Positions 29,881 to 38,501 of a DNA stretch of 64,000 nucleotides are shown piece by piece. Location of the stretch: contig JAJEEU010000062.1 of assembly GCA_022820825.1 (NCBI GenBank), positions 60,825 to 124,824 of the forward strand, in the 5' to 3' direction. The position numbers and the translations under genes were made by a program. Each line of letters opens with the position of its first letter. Position 1 is the stretch's first letter. The notes under the pieces are model-generated. The model was not told the DNA's origin. It searched no databases and was given only the letters and a program-made list of their open reading frames with translations. Source of the stretch: Vicinamibacteria bacterium (lineage in GTDB: Bacteria; Acidobacteriota; Vicinamibacteria; Vicinamibacterales; UBA8438).

Positions 29881-31128
29881 GTGAGACTGCTGCCGGTCCT
29901 GATGTTGCTGGGCTTCGCCGCGGCGTGCGGCGGCGGTGAACCAGCCGGCAGCGGCGCCGGGGCGCCGGACGCGAGCGACGCCGTCGTGCCGTTCACGATC
30001 GACGTGCCGCATGCCGTGCTGGACGATCTGCAGGCGCGGCTCCGGGACGCGCGCTTCCCCGACCAGTTGGAGGGCGCCGGCTGGACCTACGGCAGCGACC
30101 TGGACTACATGCGCGAGCTGGTGGCGTACTGGCGGGACGAGTACGACTGGCAAGAGCAGGAGCGGGCGCTCAACCGCTTCGACCACTTCAAGACCAACAT
30201 CGACGGCCTCGACATCCACTTCATCCACCAGCGCTCGGCCAACCCGGATGCGCTCCCCGTGATGATCATCCACGGCTGGCCCGGATCGTTCGTCGAGTTC
30301 CACAAGATCATCGATCCGCTGACCGACCCGACCGGCCACGGGGGCGATCCGGCGGATGCGTTCCACCTGGTCATCCCGTCGATCCCGGGATTCGGCTTCT
30401 CGGACAAACCGGGCGAGGCGGGCTACGGCCCGCTGCAGATGGCCGAGATCTTCGCGAAGCTGATGGCGCGGCTCGGCTACGACCGCTACGGCCTGCAGGG
30501 CGGCGACTACGGTTCGATGATCAGCCGCATCATGGGCGGCATCGATCAGGAGCACGTGGCCGGCATCCACCTCAACCTGTGCAGCGTCCCGCCGCCGCCG
30601 GGCGTCGAGGATCCGCTGGCCGGCGTCCCGCCGGAAGAGCTCGAGCTGATGCGCGACCGGCAGGCATTCTGGACGGACGAGGAGCGCGGCTACAGCGCCA
30701 TCCAGAGCACCAAGCCGCAGACCATCGGCTACGTGCTGCACGACTCGCCTGTCGGCCAGGCCGCCTGGATCATCGAGAAGTTCCGCGCCCTGAGCGACGT
30801 GGACGGCGACGTGGAGAGCAAGTTCACGAAGGACGAGTTGCTGACCAACGTCATGATCTACTGGGTCACCGGGACCGCCACCTCGTCGGCGCGGATCTAC
30901 TACGAGGTGACGCACGGGCCGAACCCCCTGAGCGGCGGCGCCGGCGACGCGCCGCTCGCCTGCGCAGGGTTCCCGAAGGAAATCTCGTTCCCCCCGACCT
31001 TGTGGCTGGAAGCGGCGTACAACCTGACGCAGCGCACGATCATGCCGCGCGGCGGGCACTTCGCGGCGATGGAGGAACCCGAGCTGCTGCTGGAGGACGT
31101 CCGCACGTTCTTCCGCACGTTGCGGTAG
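29881..31128 (+). CDS. epoxide hydrolase, EHN type, lipoprotein
   Basis: This 415-residue protein starts with GTG and a lipoprotein signal (LMLLGFAAACGGGE). It contains the N-terminal epoxide hydrolase (EHN) domain (VPFTIDVPHAVLDDLQARLRDARFPDQ). An alpha/beta hydrolase domain follows, with oxyanion motif IIHGWPGSF, nucleophile D209 in GGDYG and the catalytic His in PRGGHFAAMEEPELL. The usual nucleophile context is GGDWG; here W is Y. These enzymes open epoxides to diols. Export to the envelope is unusual for the family but common in Acidobacteria. It is a close paralogue of 35297-36577. Confidence 0.87.
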   Translation: MRLLPVLMLLGFAAACGGGEPAGSGAGAPDASDAVVPFTIDVPHAVLDDLQARLRDARFPDQLEGAGWTYGSDLDYMRELVAYWRDEYDWQEQERALNRFDHFKTNIDGLDIHFIHQRSANPDALPVMIIHGWPGSFVEFHKIIDPLTDPTGHGGDPADAFHLVIPSIPGFGFSDKPGEAGYGPLQMAEIFAKLMARLGYDRYGLQGGDYGSMISRIMGGIDQEHVAGIHLNLCSVPPPPGVEDPLAGVPPEELELMRDRQAFWTDEERGYSAIQSTKPQTIGYVLHDSPVGQAAWIIEKFRALSDVDGDVESKFTKDELLTNVMIYWVTGTATSSARIYYEVTHGPNPLSGGAGDAPLACAGFPKEISFPPTLWLEAAYNLTQRTIMPRGGHFAAMEEPELLLEDVRTFFRTLR

Positions 31129-31170
31129 GGCGCCTCGACAGCCCCGGCCACGGCAGCCACGGCCAGGGTC

Positions 31171-31716
31171 TCAGGGTCTGTTCAGCAGCCACTCCAGGAA
31201 GGGAAGCGCGCTGACCGTCTCGGGATGGAACCCGGCCGCTATCACCAGGGCGTCGCCGCCAGCCAACTCCAGCAGCGTACCGTAGGACACTTTCAAGTCG
31301 CCCTGCCGCGGGTGCCCCTCGAGCGTGACGTGGTACTCCACGAACCCGCCGCCCGCCTGTGCAGCCTCTACCAAATCCACGACCAGCCGCACCCCGTTCT
31401 CGTCCACTACCCCGGAGTGGTCATCCCCCTCGATGTCGGGGTTGGCCGGGTGAAACACGACCACGGCCGCCGTTGTCACGACGAACAGGTACACGCCGTC
31501 CGGGCCGTCGGTACGCCACTCGCCCAGCGGCCCGAAAGTGCCGGTAAAGAACTCGTACGCGCCGTCCGCGTCCGTATGATTCTCCGCGCGCTCCGCGGCG
31601 CGTTCGACAAAGGCCCGCAGACTCTCCCGATCCACGACATCGGCCGCGGTCTGCGCCTCCGCGGGCGCCGCTGCCAGCAACCCGAACAAGGCCACCCATA
31701 CAGCACTATTTCGCAT
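31171..31716 (-). CDS. secreted Cache-like domain protein
   Basis: This 181-residue protein has a signal peptide (cleavage near AEA-QT). The mature part has the single-Cache pattern of strands around YLFVVTTAAVVVFHPANPDIEGDD, then VDENGVRLVVDLVEAAQAGGGFVEYHV. Cache domains bind small ligands. No signalling domain or transmembrane segment follows, so this is a free periplasmic ligand-binding protein. It is the last gene of a same-strand run from 35088 (41-base gap to the gene before). Confidence 0.72.
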   Translation of the reverse strand: MRNSAVWVALFGLLAAAPAEAQTAADVVDRESLRAFVERAAERAENHTDADGAYEFFTGTFGPLGEWRTDGPDGVYLFVVTTAAVVVFHPANPDIEGDDHSGVVDENGVRLVVDLVEAAQAGGGFVEYHVTLEGHPRQGDLKVSYGTLLELAGGDALVIAAGFHPETVSALPFLEWLLNRP

Positions 31717-31757
31717 GCATGGCAACCGGCGGGATATCGTGGAGCTCCGCTCCGTCG

Positions 31758-33182
31758 TCAGTTCTGGTTCTGGCTCTGCCGTCCCTGCCGCTCGGCGCGC
31801 ATCCGCTCGTAGTCTTCGTCGGTGATGAAGATGATCTGGCTGTTGGAGTGCGCCATCTCGTCCACGGTGCGCGGGCCGTACGCCACCCACTGGCGCGGGT
31901 CCGGGTTGTTGCGGTTGGCGGACGTGTTGTCGTGCCAGGCCGTGATCTGCAGCACCGTGCCGCGCGGCAGCAGCGGTGCATGGTCCGGCTCGTAGATGTA
32001 GCTCACGTGCCAGTCGTTGCTGAACCGGTCGGCATGGTTCAGGAGCTCCCGGCGGCCGTCCGGATAGATCGCCTCCATGGAGAACGCGCTGCCGCGGTAG
32101 TGCATGTGCGGCTGGAAGTTGTGGAGGATGCCGGGCGCCGGCAGCGTGAAGGAACCCTGGTGCACCGTGACCGTGTGCGGCGGGATGTGCAGCGGCTTGT
32201 TGTTCTGCGTGCCGACCGACACGTAGGACACGCTGTACTTCGGCGCGACGTCCCGGGGATGGAACCAGAGGCCGATCTCGAGCTGGTCGGTGATCTCCTC
32301 GCCGACGGCGTGGTAGTGGATTTGCACCTCCATGCGCGAGCCGGGCCGCACCAGCTTGCCGGTGTCCTCGGGATAGATCTCCCCGCTCTTGCCCTGCGCC
32401 CACTCGGTGAACATCTCGCGCGTGTCGATCGGGTCGTCCGAGCGGTTGGCGCGGGCAGCCTGCAGCACGGCGGCGGCCGCAGCCTGGCCGGCGAGCAGTC
32501 CGCGCTCGGCTTCCAGGAAGTCGGCGGACTCGGGCTGGTGCAGATAGGCCGAGGCGTGATGGGCAATGCGCCGCCCCTGCCTCCCGGACGGCTTCGTCTC
32601 GGCCGCGCGCACCCAGCGCGGCTCGTCGATGTCGATGTCCGCGAACGGCCGGAAGAACGTGTCCTGCGCCACCGCCGGCATCGTGAACGGCGGGAACCGC
32701 ACGACAGTATCCGGCGGCCCCATGCCCGCCTCCACTTCCAGGCGGAAGTTGTCACCGCTCGGCCACTCCAGGGGCGCAGGCATGCGCGACAGGTCCCCGG
32801 GCGGGGCGCCGGCGTCGACCCAGCGCACGATGGCGTCGATCTCCTCGTCGCTCAGCGAGATGTCGTTGATGAACTCCTGGATGCCGATGGTCTTGTCGAG
32901 GAACCAGGGCGGCATCTCGCGGCTCTCGACGCGAGCCTTGATCGAGCGCGCCCAGGGCCGCGTCTCCTCGTACGTGAGCAGCGACATCGGCGCCATGCTG
33001 TCGGGCCGGTGGCACTCCTGGCAGGACCGCTGCAGGATGGGCGCGATGTGCTCTGCGAACGTCTCCGCCGCGCCGCCGCCGGCCGGCTGGGCCGCGGACG
33101 GCGCGCCGACCGCGAATGCCATGCCCGCCGCCAGGACACATGCGGGGCTGCGCAACTGCTGCAATCCTGTGCTGAAGGTCAT
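31758..33182 (-). CDS. secreted cytochrome c with copper-monooxygenase-like domains
   Basis: This 474-residue protein has a signal peptide and a single c-type haem site, CQECH, followed by the conserved block RPDSMAPMSLLTYEETRPWARSIK..V..REMPPW. The C-terminal ~280 residues contain AHHASAYL, FQPHMHYRGS and WHDNTSANRNNPDPRQWV. This arrangement of HH and HMH residues recalls the copper sites of ascorbate-dependent monooxygenases (PHM/DBM). A paralogue lies at 46368-47690. It is likely a periplasmic redox enzyme; substrate unknown. It begins 3 bases after the upstream secreted protein gene. Confidence 0.8.
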   Translation of the reverse strand: MTFSTGLQQLRSPACVLAAGMAFAVGAPSAAQPAGGGAAETFAEHIAPILQRSCQECHRPDSMAPMSLLTYEETRPWARSIKARVESREMPPWFLDKTIGIQEFINDISLSDEEIDAIVRWVDAGAPPGDLSRMPAPLEWPSGDNFRLEVEAGMGPPDTVVRFPPFTMPAVAQDTFFRPFADIDIDEPRWVRAAETKPSGRQGRRIAHHASAYLHQPESADFLEAERGLLAGQAAAAAVLQAARANRSDDPIDTREMFTEWAQGKSGEIYPEDTGKLVRPGSRMEVQIHYHAVGEEITDQLEIGLWFHPRDVAPKYSVSYVSVGTQNNKPLHIPPHTVTVHQGSFTLPAPGILHNFQPHMHYRGSAFSMEAIYPDGRRELLNHADRFSNDWHVSYIYEPDHAPLLPRGTVLQITAWHDNTSANRNNPDPRQWVAYGPRTVDEMAHSNSQIIFITDEDYERMRAERQGRQSQNQN

Positions 33183-33185
33183 CGT

Positions 33186-34043
33186 CTACTCCACGTTGGC
33201 ATGTACATAGCCGTTTGTCCAGCAGCAGCCGTTGAGGCCGGAGCCGTCCTGGGCCAGCACGCGCAGCACGTACGCGCCGGGTTCCGAGAAGCGCGCGGTG
33301 GTATGCGCCGCGCCACCCTCGATGGCCGGTGTCGCATCGGCGAACCGCACCGCGCCCGGCCCGCGGTACTTGCTCCACGTCACGGACATCCGCCGTCCCT
33401 GGCGCGTTCGCTGTCCGCTCTGCAAGGAACGGATCACCAGCGGACCCTGGTCGCCCGGCAGGCCGTCATCCGAGATCCATAGGTCCAGCGGCGTGTCGCG
33501 GCCGGCGTCCGCCGCGATGGCCGTGTCCAGCGTCAGGCCGACCGGCCCCTGGCCGGATGCGCCATCCCGCCGCAACTGCAACACCGGCGGCGTGTTCCCC
33601 GGGAACGGCCCGCCGTTCGTCACCAGCCCCTCGATCTGGTAGAGCGGGCCGAGGTTCGAGGGTATGGACATCGAATGCCCGCGTACGCTCAGCGTCCAGC
33701 TGATCTCCTCCGACGCCGTGCCTTCCGGCAGCGGCACGGTGAAGACCCCCTTCTGGTGTCCCGCCAGGAAATGCGTCGGCTGGCCGCGGTCGGCCGGGCC
33801 CGGGGCGATGGCGTTGTCCGGGCCGATCGGAATGTCGAGCGCCTCGTCGAGGTTCAGGTTGACGTAGCCGTAGCTGGCGTGCACCGTGCCGGCCGCGTCC
33901 TCGAACCAGCCCTCGTAGACCGGTACGACGCCCTGGCCCCGGGCGTGGCGCAACTGGCTGTTGATGGCCGGCTGCTGCGCCGCGGCGTGCAGCAGCGTGC
34001 CGGCCGCCACGACAAGGCAAACCACGCCAGCGCGCAACGTCAT
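33186..34043 (-). CDS. secreted hypothetical protein with Ig/PKD-like C-terminus
   Basis: A 285-residue protein with signal peptide (cleavage near HAAA-QQ). The start at 34043 is chosen for the signal peptide; residues upstream in the frame look non-coding. The C-terminus (ATPAIEGGAAHTTARFSEPGAYVLRVLAQDGSG) is a PKD/Ig-like strand pattern common in adhesive or scaffold proteins. It lies 3 bases upstream of the haem/copper protein and 37 bases downstream of the WTVPRT-family gene, so it is part of one operon. Function unknown. Confidence 0.7.
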   Translation of the reverse strand: MTLRAGVVCLVVAAGTLLHAAAQQPAINSQLRHARGQGVVPVYEGWFEDAAGTVHASYGYVNLNLDEALDIPIGPDNAIAPGPADRGQPTHFLAGHQKGVFTVPLPEGTASEEISWTLSVRGHSMSIPSNLGPLYQIEGLVTNGGPFPGNTPPVLQLRRDGASGQGPVGLTLDTAIAADAGRDTPLDLWISDDGLPGDQGPLVIRSLQSGQRTRQGRRMSVTWSKYRGPGAVRFADATPAIEGGAAHTTARFSEPGAYVLRVLAQDGSGLNGCCWTNGYVHANVE

Positions 34044-34080
34044 GATCCGTGTGCGATTGTCGAGGCCGTTCAGGGGCGTT

Positions 34081-35088
34081 CTAGCGCGACCCGCTCTCGG
34101 CGGCCTCCTTCGCTTCCTCCGCACGTGAGCCGCTGAGCATGTTGAACATCCCGTAGTTCGCCTCGTGGCAGGCGTACTCGAAGATCTGCCAGTAGTTGGG
34201 ATCGGTGCGGGCGTGCACGAGCACCGTCCAGTCGCTCGTCCAGGCGCCGGGATCGCTCACCGTGAACTCCAGGTCGATGGTCTCGGGGCCGGTCCGCGTG
34301 AAGCGCTCGACGAGCCGGAGGCCCTCACGGGAACCCCGGAAGTTCACCTCGTCGCTGTAGTTGGTCGTCTCGACCACCAGCGTGTCGCCTTCCCACCGGG
34401 CGCGCGAGTCGCCGAACCACTGGCGGACCGACGCGTCGAGATGCGGGCGGCCGTCGAGCGGAATCAGCCGGTGCTCGTGCAGCCGCTCGTAGAGGATCGC
34501 CACGTGTTCCTCGTGCTGGATGATCTGGAAGCCGTTGTTGTAGGCGCTCGGAAAGTAGGTGTTGGGCAAGCCGCGCGTGATGCAGCGGTCGCGCAGGTCC
34601 AGGTCCTCCGGACCGTTGAACGGCCCCTCCCCGAAGCTGCCCCGGTTGCGGTTGTCCCACTCGCGCCGGCCCGTGTCGGAGTAGGGGATCCGCCCGTCCG
34701 GCGGGTCGACGATGAATGACGTGCGCGTGGAGGCGTCGACCGCACCCTCGTACCAGTGCGCCGGGCCGTCCCCCGTGCCGGGGGAACCGCGTTCCAGACC
34801 CGCCTCGCGCGCGGCGGTGCGGGCCGCGATTTCCTCGTCGGTGAGAGCGCCCCGCTCGCCCAGATCCTCTGGCCGTTCGACCGGCACCGACACTTCATCG
34901 TCGGTCGTCCATATGCCCTGCAGGTCCGGGTGGCCCCACGGTGTGCGCGGAACGGTCCAGTCGTTCGCGGCGGGGGCCGCCACGCCGGCCGCGGGCGCCT
35001 GAGCCACAGCCGGCGCCGTACCTGCCAGGATGAACGCCGCACCGAGCGCGACGACACCGAGCCCGGAAGAAAGCCGCGGATAACCCAT
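34081..35088 (-). CDS. secreted protein of the WTVPRT/CHEANYG family
   Basis: A 335-residue paralogue of 4953-6029. It shares DWTVPRTPWGHPDLQGIW, ARWEGDTLVVETTNY and YACHEANYGMFNMLSGSRAEE. The start at 35088 has AAGGAGAA upstream and yields a clean signal peptide (cleavage near AVAQAP). The open frame continues upstream into repeat copy B, but that part is not gene sequence. It is the first gene of the run ending with the Cache-like protein. Function unknown. Confidence 0.75.
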   Translation of the reverse strand: MGYPRLSSGLGVVALGAAFILAGTAPAVAQAPAAGVAAPAANDWTVPRTPWGHPDLQGIWTTDDEVSVPVERPEDLGERGALTDEEIAARTAAREAGLERGSPGTGDGPAHWYEGAVDASTRTSFIVDPPDGRIPYSDTGRREWDNRNRGSFGEGPFNGPEDLDLRDRCITRGLPNTYFPSAYNNGFQIIQHEEHVAILYERLHEHRLIPLDGRPHLDASVRQWFGDSRARWEGDTLVVETTNYSDEVNFRGSREGLRLVERFTRTGPETIDLEFTVSDPGAWTSDWTVLVHARTDPNYWQIFEYACHEANYGMFNMLSGSRAEEAKEAAESGSR

Positions 35089-35136
35089 CTGTATTCTCCT
35101 TGGCGGATGCGTACCGGACATTATAGTCAGCGGTCC

Positions 35137-35298
35137 AGCAGCCCGTGGTGAAACCCCGCGTCGCACCGAGACCGGTCAGGCGCCCGGCTGACAAGGCGCG
35201 AAGAGCGAGCATATTCGACCATATGTGAGCGATGAGCAACACAGTCAGGCGGGATGCATGGCCGGTCGAATGCAGCGGGGCTTTCGCCACGGGCTGCT
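35137..35298 (-). repeat. complete copy B of a ~162 bp inverted-repeat element
   Basis: The ends are AGCAGCCCGTGG.GAAA.CCCCGC on one side and its inverse on the other (left 35137-35159, right 35276-35298). The interior includes ACCGAGACCGGTCAGGC, GCCTTGTC (inverted) and a hairpin built on CATAT...ATATG. It matches copy C in reverse orientation. It has no open reading frame of its own. The TAG stop of the epoxide hydrolase is formed as T plus the element's terminal AG. Confidence 0.8.
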
Positions 35299-36577
35299 AG
35301 CGGAGGTCCCGGAAGAACGCGCGCACGTCGTCCAGGTACAGCGCCGGCTCCTCGAGGGCCGCGAAGTGCCCGCCGCGGGGCATGATGGTGAAGCGCGTTA
35401 TGTTGTAGCGCGCCTCGTTCCACAGCCGCGGCGTGAACCCGACGTCCCGCGGATACACGGCGCAGGCCGTGGGCACTTCGATCCGCTCGGCGCCGAGCAG
35501 GCCGGCGCTGCCCTGCCGGGGGCTTTCGTAGTAGAGCCGCGCGGACGAGGTGGCGGTCTGGGTCACCCAGTAGATCATGATGTTGGTCAGCAGCTCGTCC
35601 TTCGTGAACTTGCTCTCCACGTCGCCGTCCACGTCGCTCCAGGCGCGGAACTTCTCGACGATCCAGGCCGCCTGACCGACCGGCGAATCGTTCAGGCCGT
35701 AGCCGAGCGTCTGCGGCTTCGAGCCCTGGATGGCGCTGTAGCCGCGCTCCTCGTCCGAGAAGAACGCCTGCCGGTCGCGCCAGCGCTCCAGCTCCTCGGG
35801 GGGCACGCCCGCCGTCGGATCCTCGACACCCTCCGGCGGGCCGCCGCGGCACGTCTCCGTATGCATGCCGACCACGCGCTCCGCATCCGCCCGCGCCATG
35901 TGCGCGACGATCGGCCCGCCCCAGTCGCCGCCCTGCACGCCGTAGCGGTCATAGCCCAGCCGCGCCATCAGCTTGACGAAGATGTCGCCCATCTGCGCCG
36001 GCCCGTAACCGCGCTCGCGCGGCTTGTCGGAGAAGCCGTAGCCGGGAATGGAGGGCACCACGACGTGGAACGCATCCCCGGCGTCCGCGCCGTGCGCGGC
36101 CGGGTCGGACAGCGGCCCGATCACCTTGTGGAACTGCATGAACGTGCTGGGCCAGCCGTGAACGACTATCAGCGGCAGCGCATCCGGATCGGCGGCGCGC
36201 TGGTGGACGAAGTGGACGTCGAGACCGTCGATTTCGGTCTTGAAGTGGTCGAAGCGGTTGAGCTGCCGCTCCTGCTCGCGCCAGTCGAACTCGTCGCGCC
36301 AGTACGCGACCAGCTCCCGCAGGTAGCCGAGCGATGTGCCGTACGTCCAGCCTGCGCCGTCGAGCTCGTCCGGATAGCGCGCACGCGACAGGCGCGCGTG
36401 CAAGTCGTCCAGCACCGCGTCCGGCACGTCGATGCTGAACGGCACGACCGCCGCGGCGTCTCCGCCCGCGTCCGCGCCGCCGGGCGCTTCCGGTTCACCG
36501 CCGCCCCCGCCGCAGGCGCCGGCCGCGAGCAGCGCAACCGCCAGCCCAATCGTCGATTCCGCCCGCAAATACCTCAT
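35297..36577 (-). CDS. epoxide hydrolase, EHN type, lipoprotein
   Basis: This 426-residue paralogue of 29881-31128 has a lipoprotein-like signal (ALLAAGACGGGG), the EHN domain (VPFSIDVPDAVLDDLHARL), oxyanion VVHGWPSTF (H140), nucleophile D218 in the canonical GGDWGG, and PRGGHFAALEEPALYL with the catalytic His. The start at 36577 gives the same N-terminal plan as the paralogue. The gene is bracketed by inverted copies B and C of the repeat element; copy B supplies part of its stop codon. It may thus have been moved or is kept transcriptionally isolated by the elements. Confidence 0.88.
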   Translation of the reverse strand: MRYLRAESTIGLAVALLAAGACGGGGGEPEAPGGADAGGDAAAVVPFSIDVPDAVLDDLHARLSRARYPDELDGAGWTYGTSLGYLRELVAYWRDEFDWREQERQLNRFDHFKTEIDGLDVHFVHQRAADPDALPLIVVHGWPSTFMQFHKVIGPLSDPAAHGADAGDAFHVVVPSIPGYGFSDKPRERGYGPAQMGDIFVKLMARLGYDRYGVQGGDWGGPIVAHMARADAERVVGMHTETCRGGPPEGVEDPTAGVPPEELERWRDRQAFFSDEERGYSAIQGSKPQTLGYGLNDSPVGQAAWIVEKFRAWSDVDGDVESKFTKDELLTNIMIYWVTQTATSSARLYYESPRQGSAGLLGAERIEVPTACAVYPRDVGFTPRLWNEARYNITRFTIMPRGGHFAALEEPALYLDDVRAFFRDLR

Positions 36578-36593
36578 CTGATGCTCCCCCGCC

Positions 36594-36759
36594 ATATCAG
36601 CCCGTGGCGAAAGCCCCGCTGCATTCGACCGGCCATGCATCCCGCCTGACTGTGTTGTTCCTCGCTCACATACTCGCAAGTATGCTCGCTCGTCACGCCT
36701 TGTCAGACGGACGCCTGACCGGTCTCGGTGCGACGCGGGGTTTCGCCACGGGCTGATAT
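36594..36759 (+). repeat. complete copy C of the ~165 bp inverted-repeat element
   Basis: Perfect terminal inverted repeats ATATCAGCCCGTGGCGAAA occur at 36594-36612 and, inverted, at 36741-36759. The centre carries GCTCACATACTCGCAAGTATGCTCGC, a hairpin with stem CATACT/AGTATG. Compared with copy B (stem CATAT/ATATG) the paired bases change together, so the hairpin itself seems to be kept. It lies between the divergent epoxide hydrolase and TPR genes. Confidence 0.8.
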
Positions 36760-36805
36760 CCGACTCACCCGCGCTGTGACGCTATCATACGATCCACGGG
36801 TTGAA

Positions 36806-38488
36806 ATGCACGTAAGCGAGCGCATCGCGACATGGGCGCCGGTGGCGTTCGCTGCCGGCGTTCTTCTGGCCGGCGGCGGCTGCGGATCCACGCCGAGCGG
36901 GCCGGCGCCTGACATGCCGGAAGCGGACCGGCCGGCGGCGGCCGAGCCGGATCCGTCGGCCGTGCAGCCCGTGCCGCTGCCGGACCTGGCGGCGGGCGAC
37001 GCTTCCGAAGAGTTGCAGGATCGCATCCGCCGACAGCACGCCGCCGTGACGGCTGGCGGCGGCGAGGCGGCCGCCGAACCGGGTGCGCTGGGCGCGGCGT
37101 ACGGCGAGCTGGGCATGCTGCTGCTGGCCGGAGGGCACGCGGCCGAAGCCGAGACCGCCTTCCGCAACGCCCGGGCGCTGGCGCCGCGCGACCGGCGCTG
37201 GCCGTACTACATCGGGCACGTCTACCGGACCATTGGCGAACCGCGGCGGGCGGCAGCGGCGTTCGAGCAGGCGCGCGAGCTCGAGCCGAACGACGTGCCG
37301 ACGCTGACGTGGCTTGCCGAGATGCGCCTGGAGGCGGGCGACCCGAGCGCCGCCAGAACGATGCTGGAGTTCGCGCTGGCGCTGGAGCCCGACTCCGCCG
37401 CGGTGCAGTACTGGCTCGGGCGCGCCGCCGTGGCGCGCGAGGACTACTTCCGCGCAATACAGCATTTCGAGGAAGCCCGCGCCCTCAGCCCGACAGCCAT
37501 CTCCATCAATACCGCGCTCGCCGATGCCTTCCGCAGCATTGGTGAGACGGAGGCCGCCGAGGTGAACCTGCAGCGGCTGCGGCTGGCCGAGCGCGCCGGC
37601 GTCGCGCTGGACGCCGGCATCATCGTGCGCCCGGCCGATCCGCTGCTGGACGAGGTTGAAGGAATCGTCGACAGCGCCGCGGTGTACGAGCGGCGCGGAC
37701 TGCGCGCGTTCGCCCGCGCCGACTACCGGCGCGCTGCGGCGCAACTGCGCCGCGGTCTCGAGCTGGAGCCCGGCAACGTGGAGTTGCGGCAGAAGCTGGG
37801 GACCGCGCTGGCGGTCCGCGGCGACGCCGCCGGCGCGCAGGAGCAGTTCGAGCAGGTCATCCAGCGCGCACCCGATCACGCGCAGGCGCATTTCAGCCTC
37901 GGCGTGCTGCTCGAGGAACGCGCCCAACCCCTGCAGGCGCTCGGGCGCTACACGGCGGCCGTACGTTACGACCCCGGCCACGCCGAGGCGCGCATGCGGC
38001 TGGCGCGCCTGCTGCGGCTGAGCGAGCGGCCCGACGACGCGATGGCGCAGTACGAACGCGTGATGGAGCTGGATCCCGCCATATTCGAGGCGCCGTTCGG
38101 TTACGCGATGGTGCTCGTCAGCAGCGGGCGCTGGGCGGAAGCACGGGACCGGCTGGCGGATGACATGCGGCGCTATCCGGGGCCGCCGGCGTTCCCCATA
38201 GCGCTGGCCCGGATTCTGGCCGCGGCGCCCGACGACAGCGTGCGCGACGGCAGGCGGGCGCTGGAGATCATGGAGCAGATGCCGGAGGAGCAGCAGCGCG
38301 TCGACCTCGGCGAAACGCTGGCCATGGCGTTCGCAGAGAACGGACGCTACCGGGACGCGGCCGACCTGCAGCGCGAGGCGATCGCCGCGGCCCCGCCGGA
38401 GCTCGCCGAGCGCATGGCCGGGAACCTTGCGCTGTACGAGGCCGGCCAACCGTCCCGCACGCCCTGGCGGGAGGGCGAGCTCCCCTGA
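36806..38488 (+). CDS. TPR-repeat lipoprotein
   Basis: A 560-residue protein with lipoprotein signal (VLLAGGGCGSTP) and at least eight tetratricopeptide repeats, for example AAYGELGMLLLAGGHAAEAETAFRNARALAP, AAAFEQARELEPNDVPTLTWLAEMRL and AIQHFEEARALSPTAISINTALADAF. TPRs are protein-binding scaffolds. The FG-GAP/ASPIC gene starts 13 bases later. This TPR plus ASPIC pairing is common in Acidobacteria and Planctomycetes and suggests a joint surface function. The start at 36806 is chosen to begin the signal peptide; the frame upstream lies in repeat copy C. Confidence 0.85.
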   Translation: MHVSERIATWAPVAFAAGVLLAGGGCGSTPSGPAPDMPEADRPAAAEPDPSAVQPVPLPDLAAGDASEELQDRIRRQHAAVTAGGGEAAAEPGALGAAYGELGMLLLAGGHAAEAETAFRNARALAPRDRRWPYYIGHVYRTIGEPRRAAAAFEQARELEPNDVPTLTWLAEMRLEAGDPSAARTMLEFALALEPDSAAVQYWLGRAAVAREDYFRAIQHFEEARALSPTAISINTALADAFRSIGETEAAEVNLQRLRLAERAGVALDAGIIVRPADPLLDEVEGIVDSAAVYERRGLRAFARADYRRAAAQLRRGLELEPGNVELRQKLGTALAVRGDAAGAQEQFEQVIQRAPDHAQAHFSLGVLLEERAQPLQALGRYTAAVRYDPGHAEARMRLARLLRLSERPDDAMAQYERVMELDPAIFEAPFGYAMVLVSSGRWAEARDRLADDMRRYPGPPAFPIALARILAAAPDDSVRDGRRALEIMEQMPEEQQRVDLGETLAMAFAENGRYRDAADLQREAIAAAPPELAERMAGNLALYEAGQPSRTPWREGELP

Positions 38489-38501
38489 ACGCCCCCTTGC
38501 A

